Notes under the pieces: generated by a model
Told to the model about the DNA's origin: nothing
Database searches by the model: none
The model's input: only the letters and a program-made list of their open reading frames with translations
Made by a program: the position numbers and the translations under genes
Part shown: one piece after another, positions 48,989 to 59,727 of the stretch
How positions within the stretch are numbered: the first letter of the stretch is position 1
Layout of the letters: every line of letters begins with the position of its first letter
Assembly: GCF_000004825.1 (NCBI RefSeq)
Contig: NW_008805070.1
Coordinates: forward strand, 1,116,001-1,180,000
Length of the DNA stretch: 64,000 nt
Origin: Heterostelium album PN500
Taxonomy: Eukaryota > Evosea > Eumycetozoa > Acytosteliales > Acytosteliaceae
Direction: 5' to 3'

Positions 48989-51876
48989 TCAAGCCATTGC
49001 CAGTAAATCTAATAGAACTGATTGTTGCTGTGATTTCTTTAGCTTTTGTTGAATATGTCTACAAAAGAAATCATCATCTCCTATTGTTGAATAAATTAAT
49101 GATTTTCTATTACTCTTGCTATTTTCAAGAATTCTAAAAATAAAAAAAGTTGACATTGTCAGTTAGAGAAGTTGTTGGAATAAATAATCAATTACATATC
49201 GTTACATACCTCTTTAAAAGACTTGGTATCTTTAAAAACGATGCAGTCAATATTTTAGTTAACTCTACCACTTCTCCACCCGCAGAGTTGGTATTAATCA
49301 CCGTCAGGAGAATCTCTAGCTCTTCACCTTTCACCTCATCAATCGAAGGATGATCACTTATGTTTGGTTTCAAATATTTATAATACTTTTCTAAAACACT
49401 TATTACCGACAGAAAATCCTCTAAAAAAAAGTATAATTTTAATATTAGTAATAATAATATTAATAATAATTCAATAAGCTTTTAAACTATAATAATACAT
49501 ACTTTCAGTCTTGTTGGTAGGCTCAACTTTTTTCTCAATCCAAAGCTTGGCAGTTTGTATGTTTCTAGATGCCATAATAGGTGATATTCCATGGTAATTG
49601 CATATTGTGTGATCAGCTCCCTTTGCTATCAGTAATTTCAATTGCTCCAACTTTCCCTCTTCAGAAGCCAACTGTAATATTATTTAAAAGTTAATTAGTA
49701 AGAATAATCTTACATAACCAAAATCCTATCATACTTACAAATATAGATGTACAACCATTATAATATCTCTTATTCAATTGTTTACTTGATATATTAGTCA
49801 AAATCTCTTTTGTAGAGGCACAGTCATTAAACTTTACAAATTTCCACAGGTTTGTTGTTCTAACTGCTATGTTTGATGGATAATTATCAATAATCAACAT
49901 GTGATGCAGCTTTACCGTCTTTAATGTGTTGTTATTTGTCAAAAACTCTTGAACTGCACCCGCCACACCAAAACCTATAAAAGTACTACAATAACAATCG
50001 ATATTCAAACATTCTAATGAATCCGCTACCTTCAAACATGGTTTTAAAAACAATCCATCTAATAAACCATGACTACAACTTTATATTTATAACATATCAA
50101 AGAAGAAAGATATAAGAATTAAAAAAGATTTAAAATTACAAATGATATTTATATTGTTTTAATAGCTATTACTTACGCAATATTTAATTTCTTTAATCCT
50201 TGATAACCAAATAACTTTACAAGCATTCTATTGGAATAACTTGACTGTGAAACGTTCAAGTTCTTTAAGTTTCCTAAATATTTCAAAAACTGTGCAAGAT
50301 CTTCGTCGCCAAGTGGACATTTACAAAGAGAGAGTGTTTGAATCGACTGGCAATAAGTAACTATCATGTTTACCGCGCGTTTATCTACGTAGTTACAAAA
50401 AGAGAGATCCAACTTTACAATCTGACTTCCATATGATTGGATAATTCTATACAAATGATTGTTTGAAAAGTTCTTTACATTATTAAATGATAGTTCTCTC
50501 CAAAATGTACAATTCTCTGTAAAATTACTAAAAAATCTAAAAGAATTTAAAATAACATAGATTATTAATAAATTAGATAAGAAGAATAAAAAATATTATA
50601 AATATAAATGTATAATTGTATAATACCTTGAAACAAAATTAAATCTCATTAAATCTAAAACATTTAGATATGAGAATATCTTTGAAAGTATTTCATTGGG
50701 TAGATCCAGGATGGAGGTGTTCAAAGATAGGTGTTTAACTTTATCGAGTTTCATGATGTCATCGAATGACGATGATGGTAATAAAAGAGATTTACCACCT
50801 GTTGCTCTAACAGATGTTGTTGCTGTTGTTGACAAAGATGATTGGTGGTTTGATGTTGTTGAATTATGGTGTGATTTCAACTTCTTTAGTACTTCACTAC
50901 CACTGCTCAACATTCCAATGCTGAATACACTATTGCTGATTGTCGAACCACTATCATTGTGATTACTGGTGATACCATTATTGAAACTCTGGTGAGAATG
51001 ATCGTTACCATCGACTTCGCCAGAGGTTTCGGGCATCAAGATATCCAGTGAATTCTCTATCAGTTCCAACTTTCTCTTTTGCAACTGACTACTTACCAAA
51101 GAATCACCTCTACTAAGGTATTGCTTATCGACCACTATCGGTATTGACTCTGTCTCCATCTCCATCTGTAGTTTGTTAATCCATTTCCTTAGTAACTCTA
51201 TTGAAAAGAATTCTTTCTTTATCCAATTATCTAATAATCGTAATAGCTTTGTCTGTTTTTGAAATACACATATCACCAATATTAATATTAAAATCTCTAG
51301 ATGTATTAATGAATATCTATCTATCTATCTAAACATACAATATATTGTTCTGGTATTGTTTCAATGATTTTCTTTTCGTAATATAACAAAGTACTAAAAA
51401 ATGAATCAGAAAACGTTTTAAATCTTTTATTGTATATATTATGATAAGATAGATTATTGTTGTTAGAACATGTTAAATCAAATTCTAAAGAGTCTTTTAA
51501 AAGACGATAATAATAATAATTTACATACATTATTTGATTTTGAATATGTGATACATCTCTTAGAATTGCATCGATGATATAGAGACAGTTCAATATCTGA
51601 AAGGGTTTACATTGGTGAAGTGTTTCATCGATTGACTTTACATAGTAATCTATAAACTAGTACGATAGTTAATCAATAAAAACAAACAAAGAAATGACTC
51701 AGTACATTTATAGGTTGATAGGTTTTTTGTGCTAAACCTTTAAAAACAAAACAACATTGACATACATTGACATTCTTTTGTACATTACTCAACAGAGACT
51801 GGGTCAAAGATCTGATTTTAGAGACTGTTATCGATTCCGAACGAATCAAAACTGTAAGTTCATCTCTCCACCCCAT
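48989..51876 (-). CDS. F-box, leucine-rich repeat and ankyrin-repeat protein, eight exons
   Basis: Minus-strand exons: 51876-51766, 51656-51339, 51252-50627, 50536-50177, 50078-49739, 49671-49503, 49420-49210 and 49133-48989. All have GT-AG borders and compatible phases, giving 759 residues. An F-box lies near residues 325-370 (LDLPNEILSKIFSYLNVLDLMRF, then SRFFSNF across the intron). Leucine-rich repeats follow: IVKLDLSFCNYVD, IQTLSLCKCPLGDEDL and LKNLNVSQSSYS. Then come ankyrin-like repeats: NGCTSIFLASEEGKLEQLK and LLIAKGADHTICNYHG-SPIMAS. The middle has a Ser/Thr/Asn-rich stretch (about 205-310). The F-box suggests an SCF substrate adaptor with two kinds of protein-binding repeat. Eight exons are many for a dictyostelid gene. 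Confidence 0.85.
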
Positions 51877-52480
51877 AACTATATATTAAACTTGTGTATA
51901 TATATTCATTAAAATCAAAAACAAATAAATAGATAGATAGATTGTTGAAGTTTCCACGCTTCTATAAATTAAAAAATTCCAATAATAAGTTATTAAAAAA
52001 TTTAAATTGTTTATAATTGTATCTTTATTTTTTAATTTAAATTATTTATTTTTTTTTTATTTTTTTTTTGCTACAACACTTTTTTTTTCAACTTAGAAAG
52101 AAATCATGAAGTTTGTCATTAGCTCGTTTGTTTTTCGAACTTAAACATTTACTTTCGTCTTTGATTTTTATCTATAGAAAACTTGTTTATCTTAGAATCT
52201 TTCAGATTGAGAAATATTTAATAAGTTATTAATATCACAGAGGTTTGGTGGTTGTTAAAAGAAACTCTCATTAAGAAGTTTATCATAAAAGTATTCAGAT
52301 TTGATAAAGATCGTTAATTAACTAAAAGTAACAAACAAGATTTCTTTTTAAAATTCTAATTTTTACACTATAGATTATTTTATCTTGAACATAGAGGAAA
52401 GTTTTACTTCAAAACTTTAAGAATCGCATTCTAATATTCGTTGTTTTTAGAGATTGATAATGGTTGCATGATAGACTCAA
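51877..52480. other. Intergenic region upstream of the F-box/LRR/ankyrin gene
   Basis: AT-rich DNA with T runs (52048-52070, 52080-52090). It lies upstream of the minus-strand F-box gene and ends at a duplicated Hsp70-like fragment. No gene is supported. Confidence 0.5.
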
Positions 52481-52714
52481 ACTAAAATATCAGCTTTCAA
52501 TACTAGTAGAAGTTCAAATGTATCATATAACAATAATACCAGAAAACTAACAATTCCAAAGACTGTTTGGGTAAACTTCTTTACACCACTATTTAATTCA
52601 ATCACTGATTGTATTAAAGATGAAGTATCTAAAGATTCAATCAACAATAAATTGGATTATGTATTTTTGATTGGAGGATTCAATCATAATCAACTTCTTC
52701 GATCTCATATTGAA
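52481..52714 (+). pseudogene. Fragment of an HSPA12-like Hsp70 gene, near-identical to part of the gene at 54284-56224
   Basis: These 234 bases match 55397-55630 with no gaps and, by my count, six differences (about 97% identity). They encode the segment from KISAFNT to SHIE, including the GGFNHNQLLRSHIE adenosine-binding motif. Beyond 52714 the sequences diverge, but the frame stays open to 52789. It encodes QDPNLVVSK, which resembles the DP-LAVLKG segment that follows this motif in HSPA12 relatives. No ATPase N-terminus is present upstream. It is a partial copy or the remnant of a second paralog homogenised with the intact gene. Confidence 0.85.
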
Positions 52715-52833
52715 TACTCTCTTGTGAGAAGAATATATTTACTTTTGGTGAATCATAAACAGGATCCAAATTTAGTAGTATCTAAATAAAAAATTCAACT
52801 ATAACTTTATTTGATCTTGATTACAGAAATGTT

Positions 52834-53841
52834 TTACATCAAAGTTTGATGGACTCCATTTAATTCTTTATTATTTTTTGATAGTGTTGATTGTTGAGTA
52901 TCAATATTATGTTTGTTACCACCATTTGCCATGTGTGTTGACAGTTCATCTCGAGAAATTTTTTCCTTTTTCGATTTTGATTTTCTTTTTGATCCGAGTG
53001 GTTCACGCCATTCAGAGATTTTCTCTGGGATTAAGATTGTTTGTGTGAATGACTTGAAAATGGATGGGATAATTTCAACTTTGGTATACTCATATTCTGA
53101 ATCTTTAGTAATACTATTTTTTTTTGATTCTAAGAAAACTAATGGCTCCTGGCAAAGATAGACCATCCATATTAAAGTATACATCTTTATTGATACTATA
53201 TTGATTTTTTTCCTATTTTTTAAATATTAATTTATGTTGAATATAAGAATAAAAACCTATTGAACATACCATTCTTCCTCAGAATACATAGGAGAAAATG
53301 AATCGAGTAATTTTTGATTCAGAGGAACTACTAAATTATTTGTTAAAACATATAAATCTGTACTGCAAGCATTTAGATAACTCTTGTATTTATGGATTTG
53401 TGAATCCTCATCTCTTTTAAAGATCTTCATAGTATTAAACTGTTTCTCGATAGTTGAGAGATAGTTTTTAAAAAAATCTCTCATTAATTCAAAGAATCCA
53501 AGGTTGGGCAACAATTCCAAAAGGTCATCTATTTCACTGGATAGACTATTCCAATTGATTTGAATATCACTTATAATAGGTAATTCACTATTGAGTTGTG
53601 TTGATGTTTTGATTTGATAAAGTCTTGCATTTTCCTCCAATTGTCCAACTTTTGATTTTAACTCTTTAATTTCTTTTGATTTCTCAACAACTTATTTACT
53701 AATGAATTCCAAACACATATTAATCCCTGATTCCCAATCCTCTCCCTTTTCTATTTCATTTGTAGACCTTATATAAAAGTTTTTAGAATATAAATTAATA
53801 AAAGATAGTTTCTACTTTTGTTAAAATAATGATTCTTACAT
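52834..53841 (-). pseudogene. Probable pseudogene of a coiled-coil protein
   Basis: A three-exon minus-strand model fits: AT of the start codon at 53841-53840, then 53767-53270 and 53212-52834, with good GT-AG borders. The start codon would be split by the first intron. The reading frame (292 codons before the final stop) is open except for one TAA at 53694-53692, codon 26. Just after it comes a coiled-coil region (VVEKSKEIKELKSKVGQLEE), then a helical region and a basic C-terminus (KRKSKSKKEK). This middle-plus-tail layout resembles dictyostelid B-box/TRIM-like proteins, but no zinc finger is visible. Either the gene decayed recently, the base is a sequencing error, or translation starts downstream. 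Confidence 0.5.
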
Positions 53842-54283
53842 TTTATTTGCTCCACTTTAATATTTCTAAATCTTAGAGATAAATTAAATTAAATTTTGAT
53901 TTAAAAAAAAATAAGTAAAATTTATTTTAATAAAAAAAATTAAATTAGATTTTAAAATAAAACTTGGTCATTTGATTTAACTTGGCTTAATTAATTTAAA
54001 ACACTCTAAGAACTTGATGATCTAAGTCGCGAAGTAAAAAAAAACAATTTGTTTTTCAAAAAATCAATGATTCCACGATCATTTTTAAGAAAATCTAATC
54101 AGATTTTGTAGGATCAACCGCATAGTTGTTGATTTACTTAAAAATAAAGGTTTAAAATGAAAAAAGAAAAGAAAAAAAGAAGAATGAATAGAATTAAAAT
54201 TTTAAGTTTATTTTCAACACTACTATAAATTTTAGAAAACCATTTAAAATATATTAACAAAGAATTAAGTAGTTTTCAACAAA
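53842..54283. other. Intergenic region between divergent genes
   Basis: Very AT-rich DNA with repeated TTTAAATTA-like stretches (53876-53960). It lies between the coiled-coil pseudogene and the intact HSPA12-like gene. No gene is seen. Confidence 0.5.
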
Positions 54284-56224
54284 ATGCATATTAAAAAAAC
54301 ACATATTGTAGGACTTGACTTTGGTACTCATGGAATTGGAATCAGTCATGCCAAGTTTCCTGAAGGAGATAAAGAACTAGAGATCTTTGCAAAAACAAAT
54401 TGGAATGGTAAAGAGTATGATAAGACATTGTCATTTGTTTTATTGAACAAGAATAAAAAGCTTGTAAAATTGGGATATGAAGCAAAGATATTTATTAGTG
54501 ATAATGATGAAGATGATGATATTTTCCAATACTCTGATTTCAAGATTTTATTATTTGATAAAGAGAGAAGAGGAAAACCTATTCCCTCAGATAATAATAA
54601 GAATGAAACAGCATCGCTTCATCAAATTATTTCAGAGGTTCTAAAGAGTCTGATGGAAACTGCTATAAATGAATTGGATTGTAAATACCAAAACCAGGTA
54701 CCACTTGAAAATATTCAATGGGTTATAACAATTCCAGCTATTTGGGACAACTATGCCAAACAAGTCATGAGAGAATGTGCAATCATGGCTGGACTTATTC
54801 ATGAACATGATCAAAGTAAAATTAAATATTTTTATCTAAAATTCTTTTTCTAATCAAACAACAATTTAAGATTCATTAATATTAGCGTATGAACCAGAAG
54901 CAGCTGCTTTGGAATGTATTTATGGGAACAAAGGAATGTATAATTTCAAGGAGGGTGACAAGATTTTGGTTGTTGATATTGGTGGTGGAACTGCTGATTT
55001 CGTTGGTAAATATTAAAATATTCTATTTACTTACTATTAAAATTAAACTAATTTTGTCTTTTAGTATTACAAATAGATAATAAAGAGCTAAAGCAAATTG
55101 TTGCACCTTTTGGGTCAAATTGGGGTGGTAAATATGTATGTTATTTGGAAATTAAATATTTCTTTAAACATTTTATTAATTTGAAAGTTTTCTCTAGGTA
55201 AATGACTATTTTATCAGGTTTTTAGGAATCTTTGGTTGGAAAAGATATTGTTGATAAATATAAAGTGACTCCAAACTTTATTGAATTTATCGATAGATTT
55301 GAAGATATTAAGAAATCAATTGATTCTGAATCAAACTCAAAAGCGATATTCTTAGACCCTAAACTAGTATTTGATATGGATGAAAATACTTTCAAAACTA
55401 AAATATCAATTTTCAATACTAATAGAAGTTCAAATGTATCATATAACAATAATACCAGAAAACTAACAATTCCAAAGACTGTTTGGATAAACTTCTTTAC
55501 ACCACTATTTAATTCAATCACTGATTGTATTAAAGATGAAGTATCTAAAGATTCAATCAACAATAAATTGGATTTTGTATTTTTGATTGGAGGATTCAAT
55601 CATAATCAACTTCTTCGATCCCATATTGAAAAGGAACTTAGTTATACAAATGCCAAAGTATGTATTCTATTTTATATTCTCATTATCTTTGCGCACCAAT
55701 ACTAACTAACTTTATAGATTATCAGCTACGTTAGACCAGTCTTGGCAGTGTGTATCGGTTCAGTTCGATTTGGATACAATCCCAAAGTTATCACAACACG
55801 TTGTCAACCAATAACCCTTGGCATTGCTACCTCAGTAAAATATGATTCCGATGTTCATAAACTTTCAGATATTGTCGAATTCGACGGTAAATTATATTAT
55901 CAGAAGTCCTTTACTAAATTTGTTGAGTATCAAGATTCCACAAACATCGACGAAGAGTGGACAAATGAATTCCCACCACTGACAGAGAAAGTAGAAAACT
56001 CTTTGATATCTGTCTATGGAGGTAAACGAAAAAATATTAAATCCACTGTCGAAAATGGTGTTGAACATATTGGTGACCTCGTTGTTGGAATTGATATGTC
56101 CGTTCCATACTCTGAAAGAAAAACTATGGTATCAATGAAACTTGGATTAACAGAGATCACAGTTACCGCCAAATGCAAGACAACCGGTAAGACTGTTAAA
56201 TCAGTCTTTAAATTTAAAGCATAA
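54284..56224 (+). CDS. HSPA12-like Hsp70-family ATPase
   Basis: Five exons: 54284-54815, 54871-55005, 55065-55135, 55226-55657 and 55718-56224, 558 residues. It has the actin/Hsp70 ATPase signatures: phosphate-1 GLDFGTHGIGIS near the start, LILAYEPEAAALE, phosphate-2 VVDIGGGTADF and the adenosine motif IGGFNHNQLLRSHIE. The YEPEAAA segment and the missing classical substrate-binding domain fit the HSPA12A/B subfamily, which is expanded in dictyostelids. The C-terminal about 130 residues (after VRFGYNP) form a beta-rich domain. The client or role is unknown. A 234-base stretch of exon 4 is copied upstream at 52481-52714. Confidence 0.9.
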
Positions 56225-56560
56225 ATATAAATAAACTTTACAATTTAATCGAATCAATACTCTCATTACTATTCCTTTTTCTATTCTATATGCTATCCAA
56301 AACACTATTCGTTTCTTTTATGATATATAGTAATACTTTTATACTTATAAGTCATATATTTATGAAAAATAAAAAAGTGAGAAACGAATGATAAATTTTG
56401 TATAGTTGTCTCACACGTATTGGAACAAAAACTTAAAAGATGAACTTAACCAACCTAACCTGTTATCTAAACTTTTGATCCAAGTAGTATAAAGATAATT
56501 GTTTTTTTTTTTTTAAAATTTTGTTTATTTCCACACTCTTATTATAGACCAATGACGTGT
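56225..56560. other. Intergenic region between convergent genes
   Basis: This 3' flank is shared by the HSPA12-like gene and the minus-strand ribosomal protein gene. It is AT-rich with one T run (56502-56512). No gene is supported. Confidence 0.5.
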
Positions 56561-57035
56561 TTAAGCGTTGAGCTCTCTCAAACGACGGATGGTTGATCTG
56601 ACGGTGGCACCAGCGGCAGTGGACATGGTCCAAGCTCCACCAGCCAAAGTCTTTCTGCAACCGTTGCATTTCCAGATACCGACTGAGGTTCTTCTGACAG
56701 CATCCTGTATAAATTTGTTAGTAAACTATAGATTCTTTCATTCTTATCAGAGATCTCTTACCTTTCCACAGAATGAACAAGTGTATGTGGAATGTTGGGT
56801 GATTTCCATCTTTTTAACTGTTATGATTGGTTTATGTTAGAACTATACTATACAATCATCTAAAAACTAATAATTACCTTGCTTTCTCAAGGAAGCACCA
56901 TAACGGGTACCGTACTTTCCGACAATTCCGACTTTCTTAGTTCTCTTGGCCTATAATGTAGAAGTAGTAGAGTAGAGGTCTGTGTTAAACGATGAATCAT
57001 AGTCTTGAAATCGATAGAGATAGATAAATACCATT
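56561..57035 (-). CDS. rpl37A: 60S ribosomal protein eL43 (L37a)
   Basis: Four minus-strand exons: 57035-57033 (only the ATG), 56950-56878, 56817-56762 and 56704-56561, giving 91 residues against 92 in human. The protein starts [20 protein letters not shown] and contains the zinc-finger cysteines C39, C42, C57 and C60 at the same positions as human RPL37A, followed by TLAGGAW and a basic end. It is a structural protein of the large cytosolic ribosomal subunit. The intron directly after the start codon is typical for ribosomal protein genes in dictyostelids and other eukaryotes. Confidence 0.97.
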
Positions 57036-57591
57036 GTGATGAGTGTGTATGAGTTTAACCTGGCTTGTCAAAAGTATTATGAATCAAAGTCGAGGTAGCG
57101 GTGTGTGAGTGTGCAGCACAGTCAGTATCCAGTGAGTGAGCAGTCGTCACGTGGGTTCACTCACAATCCACACTAAAAAAATTCAAATTTCAAATTTAAT
57201 TCAAAAAAATAAAAATTTAGTTTTCAAGCAGAAGTTCGTTAATCACGCTTAATCTGTTTTTTTTTAGAAATTAAGATGTGTTTTATTTTTGTATGAAATA
57301 CTATTGGTTTTTAAAAACAACAAAATATAGTTATAAGTGTGTGTGGATTAAGATAAGGTGGGTGTGTTACATGTGACGTGAGGTATTTATACATTATGAG
57401 ATAGTGTTAAACAAAACAAAGCAAAGCAAAGCAAAAATGTATACTTGTTGAGTGAGTGATTTGATCATATCACTTATTTATTGTTTAGTTAGTTTTATTA
57501 ATAAAAGTTAGATATAAACATATACATATAATATAGATTTATATATTTTTAAATTAATAATTATTAGTAGAGAAAAGAGTATAATATTATA
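57036..57591. other. Bidirectional intergenic region
   Basis: This lies between the 5' ends of rpl37A (minus) and the G-alpha-like gene (plus), so it holds both promoters. It contains a relatively GC-richer stretch next to rpl37A (57100-57170, with GTGAGTG repeats) and an AAAGC tandem repeat (57412-57436). No gene is seen. Confidence 0.55.
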
Positions 57592-58854
57592 ATGTCATTT
57601 ATTTCTTGTTCTACTTCAACTACAGTTGGAAATAGTAATAATTTTAGTAAAAATATTATTTTTAATGAAAATAGTCATCAGAGTAGTAGTTCTCATTTAA
57701 ATATGAACAGAAGCAGTAGTAATATAAGTATAGTATTGGAATCATCTTTATCTGTAAATAATATTATAAATATTGGTGCTGTTAGTAGTAATAATAATAA
57801 TATTAATAGTAACGATACAACAACACAAAATAATACTGTTGACGATTTCGAATGTGAAAACGACGAATATAATGGATGTGATGACCCAGCCAGAAAAGAT
57901 GAAGAAACATTGGTTGCAGATGAGAAACAATTACAGCTGCTACAGTTACGAGAGACTTTAATTGCCAGAGCAGATGCAGCTCGTATTCTATCGGATCAAA
58001 GATCAAGACTATCAGTTTCAAATGCTTGTAAAGAGTAAATGTTGTCAACATTTATTGAATTTATTTTTATTTTTGGGTTATTGATTTCTGATTCTTCTTT
58101 ACATATTTAGTTTATATAATTATATAATCAGTATAGATGATCCATTAACAAGTGAATCAGCTTCACAAGGTAATCCTTATAAGAAAACCAGTGGAAGTTC
58201 GAAATCTTCCGACAGATTTTCAAAGGCGATGGAGGAGATTGTATCGAGGTCATCAAATGACATGGTTGCCTATGGACTTGGCGAATCTCGATTGGATTCC
58301 GTACTGAATAACATTAAGATTTACAGTGGTGTAAATGACTATGATAGAATGAACTATAACAATCACATGATAGATATGGCCATTCAAATACTTAGATTGT
58401 TAGTTTCCTATATATTCCAACATTACGAACCAAAACAACGTTATCTTCCACCAGAAAAGAGAAGCAATCCAAAGAAACCAACGTTCTCATTAAATAATAA
58501 TAGTAGCGGTGGCGGTAGCAGCAATAGTATTTTAATTAACAATCAGTCGATATGTAATGATAGTAAGGATAGTATCAATTTAAATACAGTTTTAAAAGGC
58601 ACTAAAATATCGGATCAATTCAATTCAAAGAAACAAGAGATACTAGCAAAGTTGATTAGAATCAAGAACGATCCTTATGGACAACGTCCTATTCCACCAC
58701 TACTATTGGCAGAGTTAAAAGTACTATGGACAGATCCAGTCATTCAAGAGCTATACAAAGCATATCGTCCTAATTTCATTAAATCTTATCAAATTTTAAT
58801 AGAGTAAATATTTATTATTGATAAAGTTATGTTTAAGATATGTTATTAATCATG

Positions 58855-58885
<31 letters not shown>

Positions 58886-59598
58886 GTAAATATTCAGTTA
58901 TGGATAGAGTATTTGGAAGTGATTTAAAGTTATTGGATGATAATGAAATTTTACAATTGGTTGAATATCCAATTAATCAGATTCCAGAGTATATTATTTC
59001 TGGTGATATTAGGATAACCGATGTATCTTCGATCAATGTGAGAAAGATGGATAGACGATGGATGAAGACATTCTCTGATGTAAAGGCATTTATATGGTGT
59101 TGCTCTCTGGCTACTTTCGATGAGATCGCTGTCAATCCGATATTTGTTAGAACGAAATCGACAACGTCGGTCGCATCGATCACACCCCAAAAGTCATCAA
59201 AGCGATTCTCAAACTCGATGTCCTCGATGTCATTCACCTACTACAACAACGAACAACCAACACCAATGGTCAACAGTCTCCACCAGAGCATACAGATCTT
59301 CCGTACACTCTCACAGCACACTCATACACCCTCGATCATATTCTTCACCGAGAAAGAGCGATTCACCGAGAAGATACAATCCGGTGCCAAGTTTAAGTCA
59401 CACTTTCCAGATTACACCGGACAAGACAAGGATATCAACCAGATCATGGAGTTCATAAAGAAACAATTCAATCCACCCAACGACAGTTACAGTGCAATCT
59501 TCCACACCTCGAGTTTCGATGGAAAAGAAGATTCCAAAGTTATCACCACCGTTCTACTAAATATCGCTACCAAAGATACCGTTGATATTTTCATTTAA
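57592..59598 (+). CDS. Divergent G-protein alpha-like protein without P-loop
   Basis: Three exons: 57592-58034, 58111-58803 and 58887-59598, 615 residues. A Ser/Asn-rich N-terminus (about 1-110) is followed by helical-domain-like sequence, including LKVLWTDPVIQELYKAY, matching the LW-DP-IQ motif of G-alpha proteins. The Ras-like part has DRRWMKTFSDVKAFIWCCSLATFDE, which aligns with [25 protein letters not shown], then SLHQSIQIFRTL, IIFFTEKERF and FKSHFPDYTG. The GAGESGKST P-loop is absent. The DVGGQ switch reads DVSSI, and NKxD reads TEKE. It is about 250 residues longer than a normal G-alpha. Nucleotide binding is therefore doubtful; it may be a pseudo-GTPase scaffold, like the G-alpha-like proteins known in Dictyostelium. 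Confidence 0.85.
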
Positions 59599-59727
59599 AT
59601 AACCAATTCACAATCTTTAGTTAATAAAATTAAAACTATAGTTAGTTAGCTAGTTTTGTTTATTTTTATAATATTAAATAATTTAAATTTTATTTATTTT
59701 AATTTTCCAACGTGTTTTTGAAAAAAA

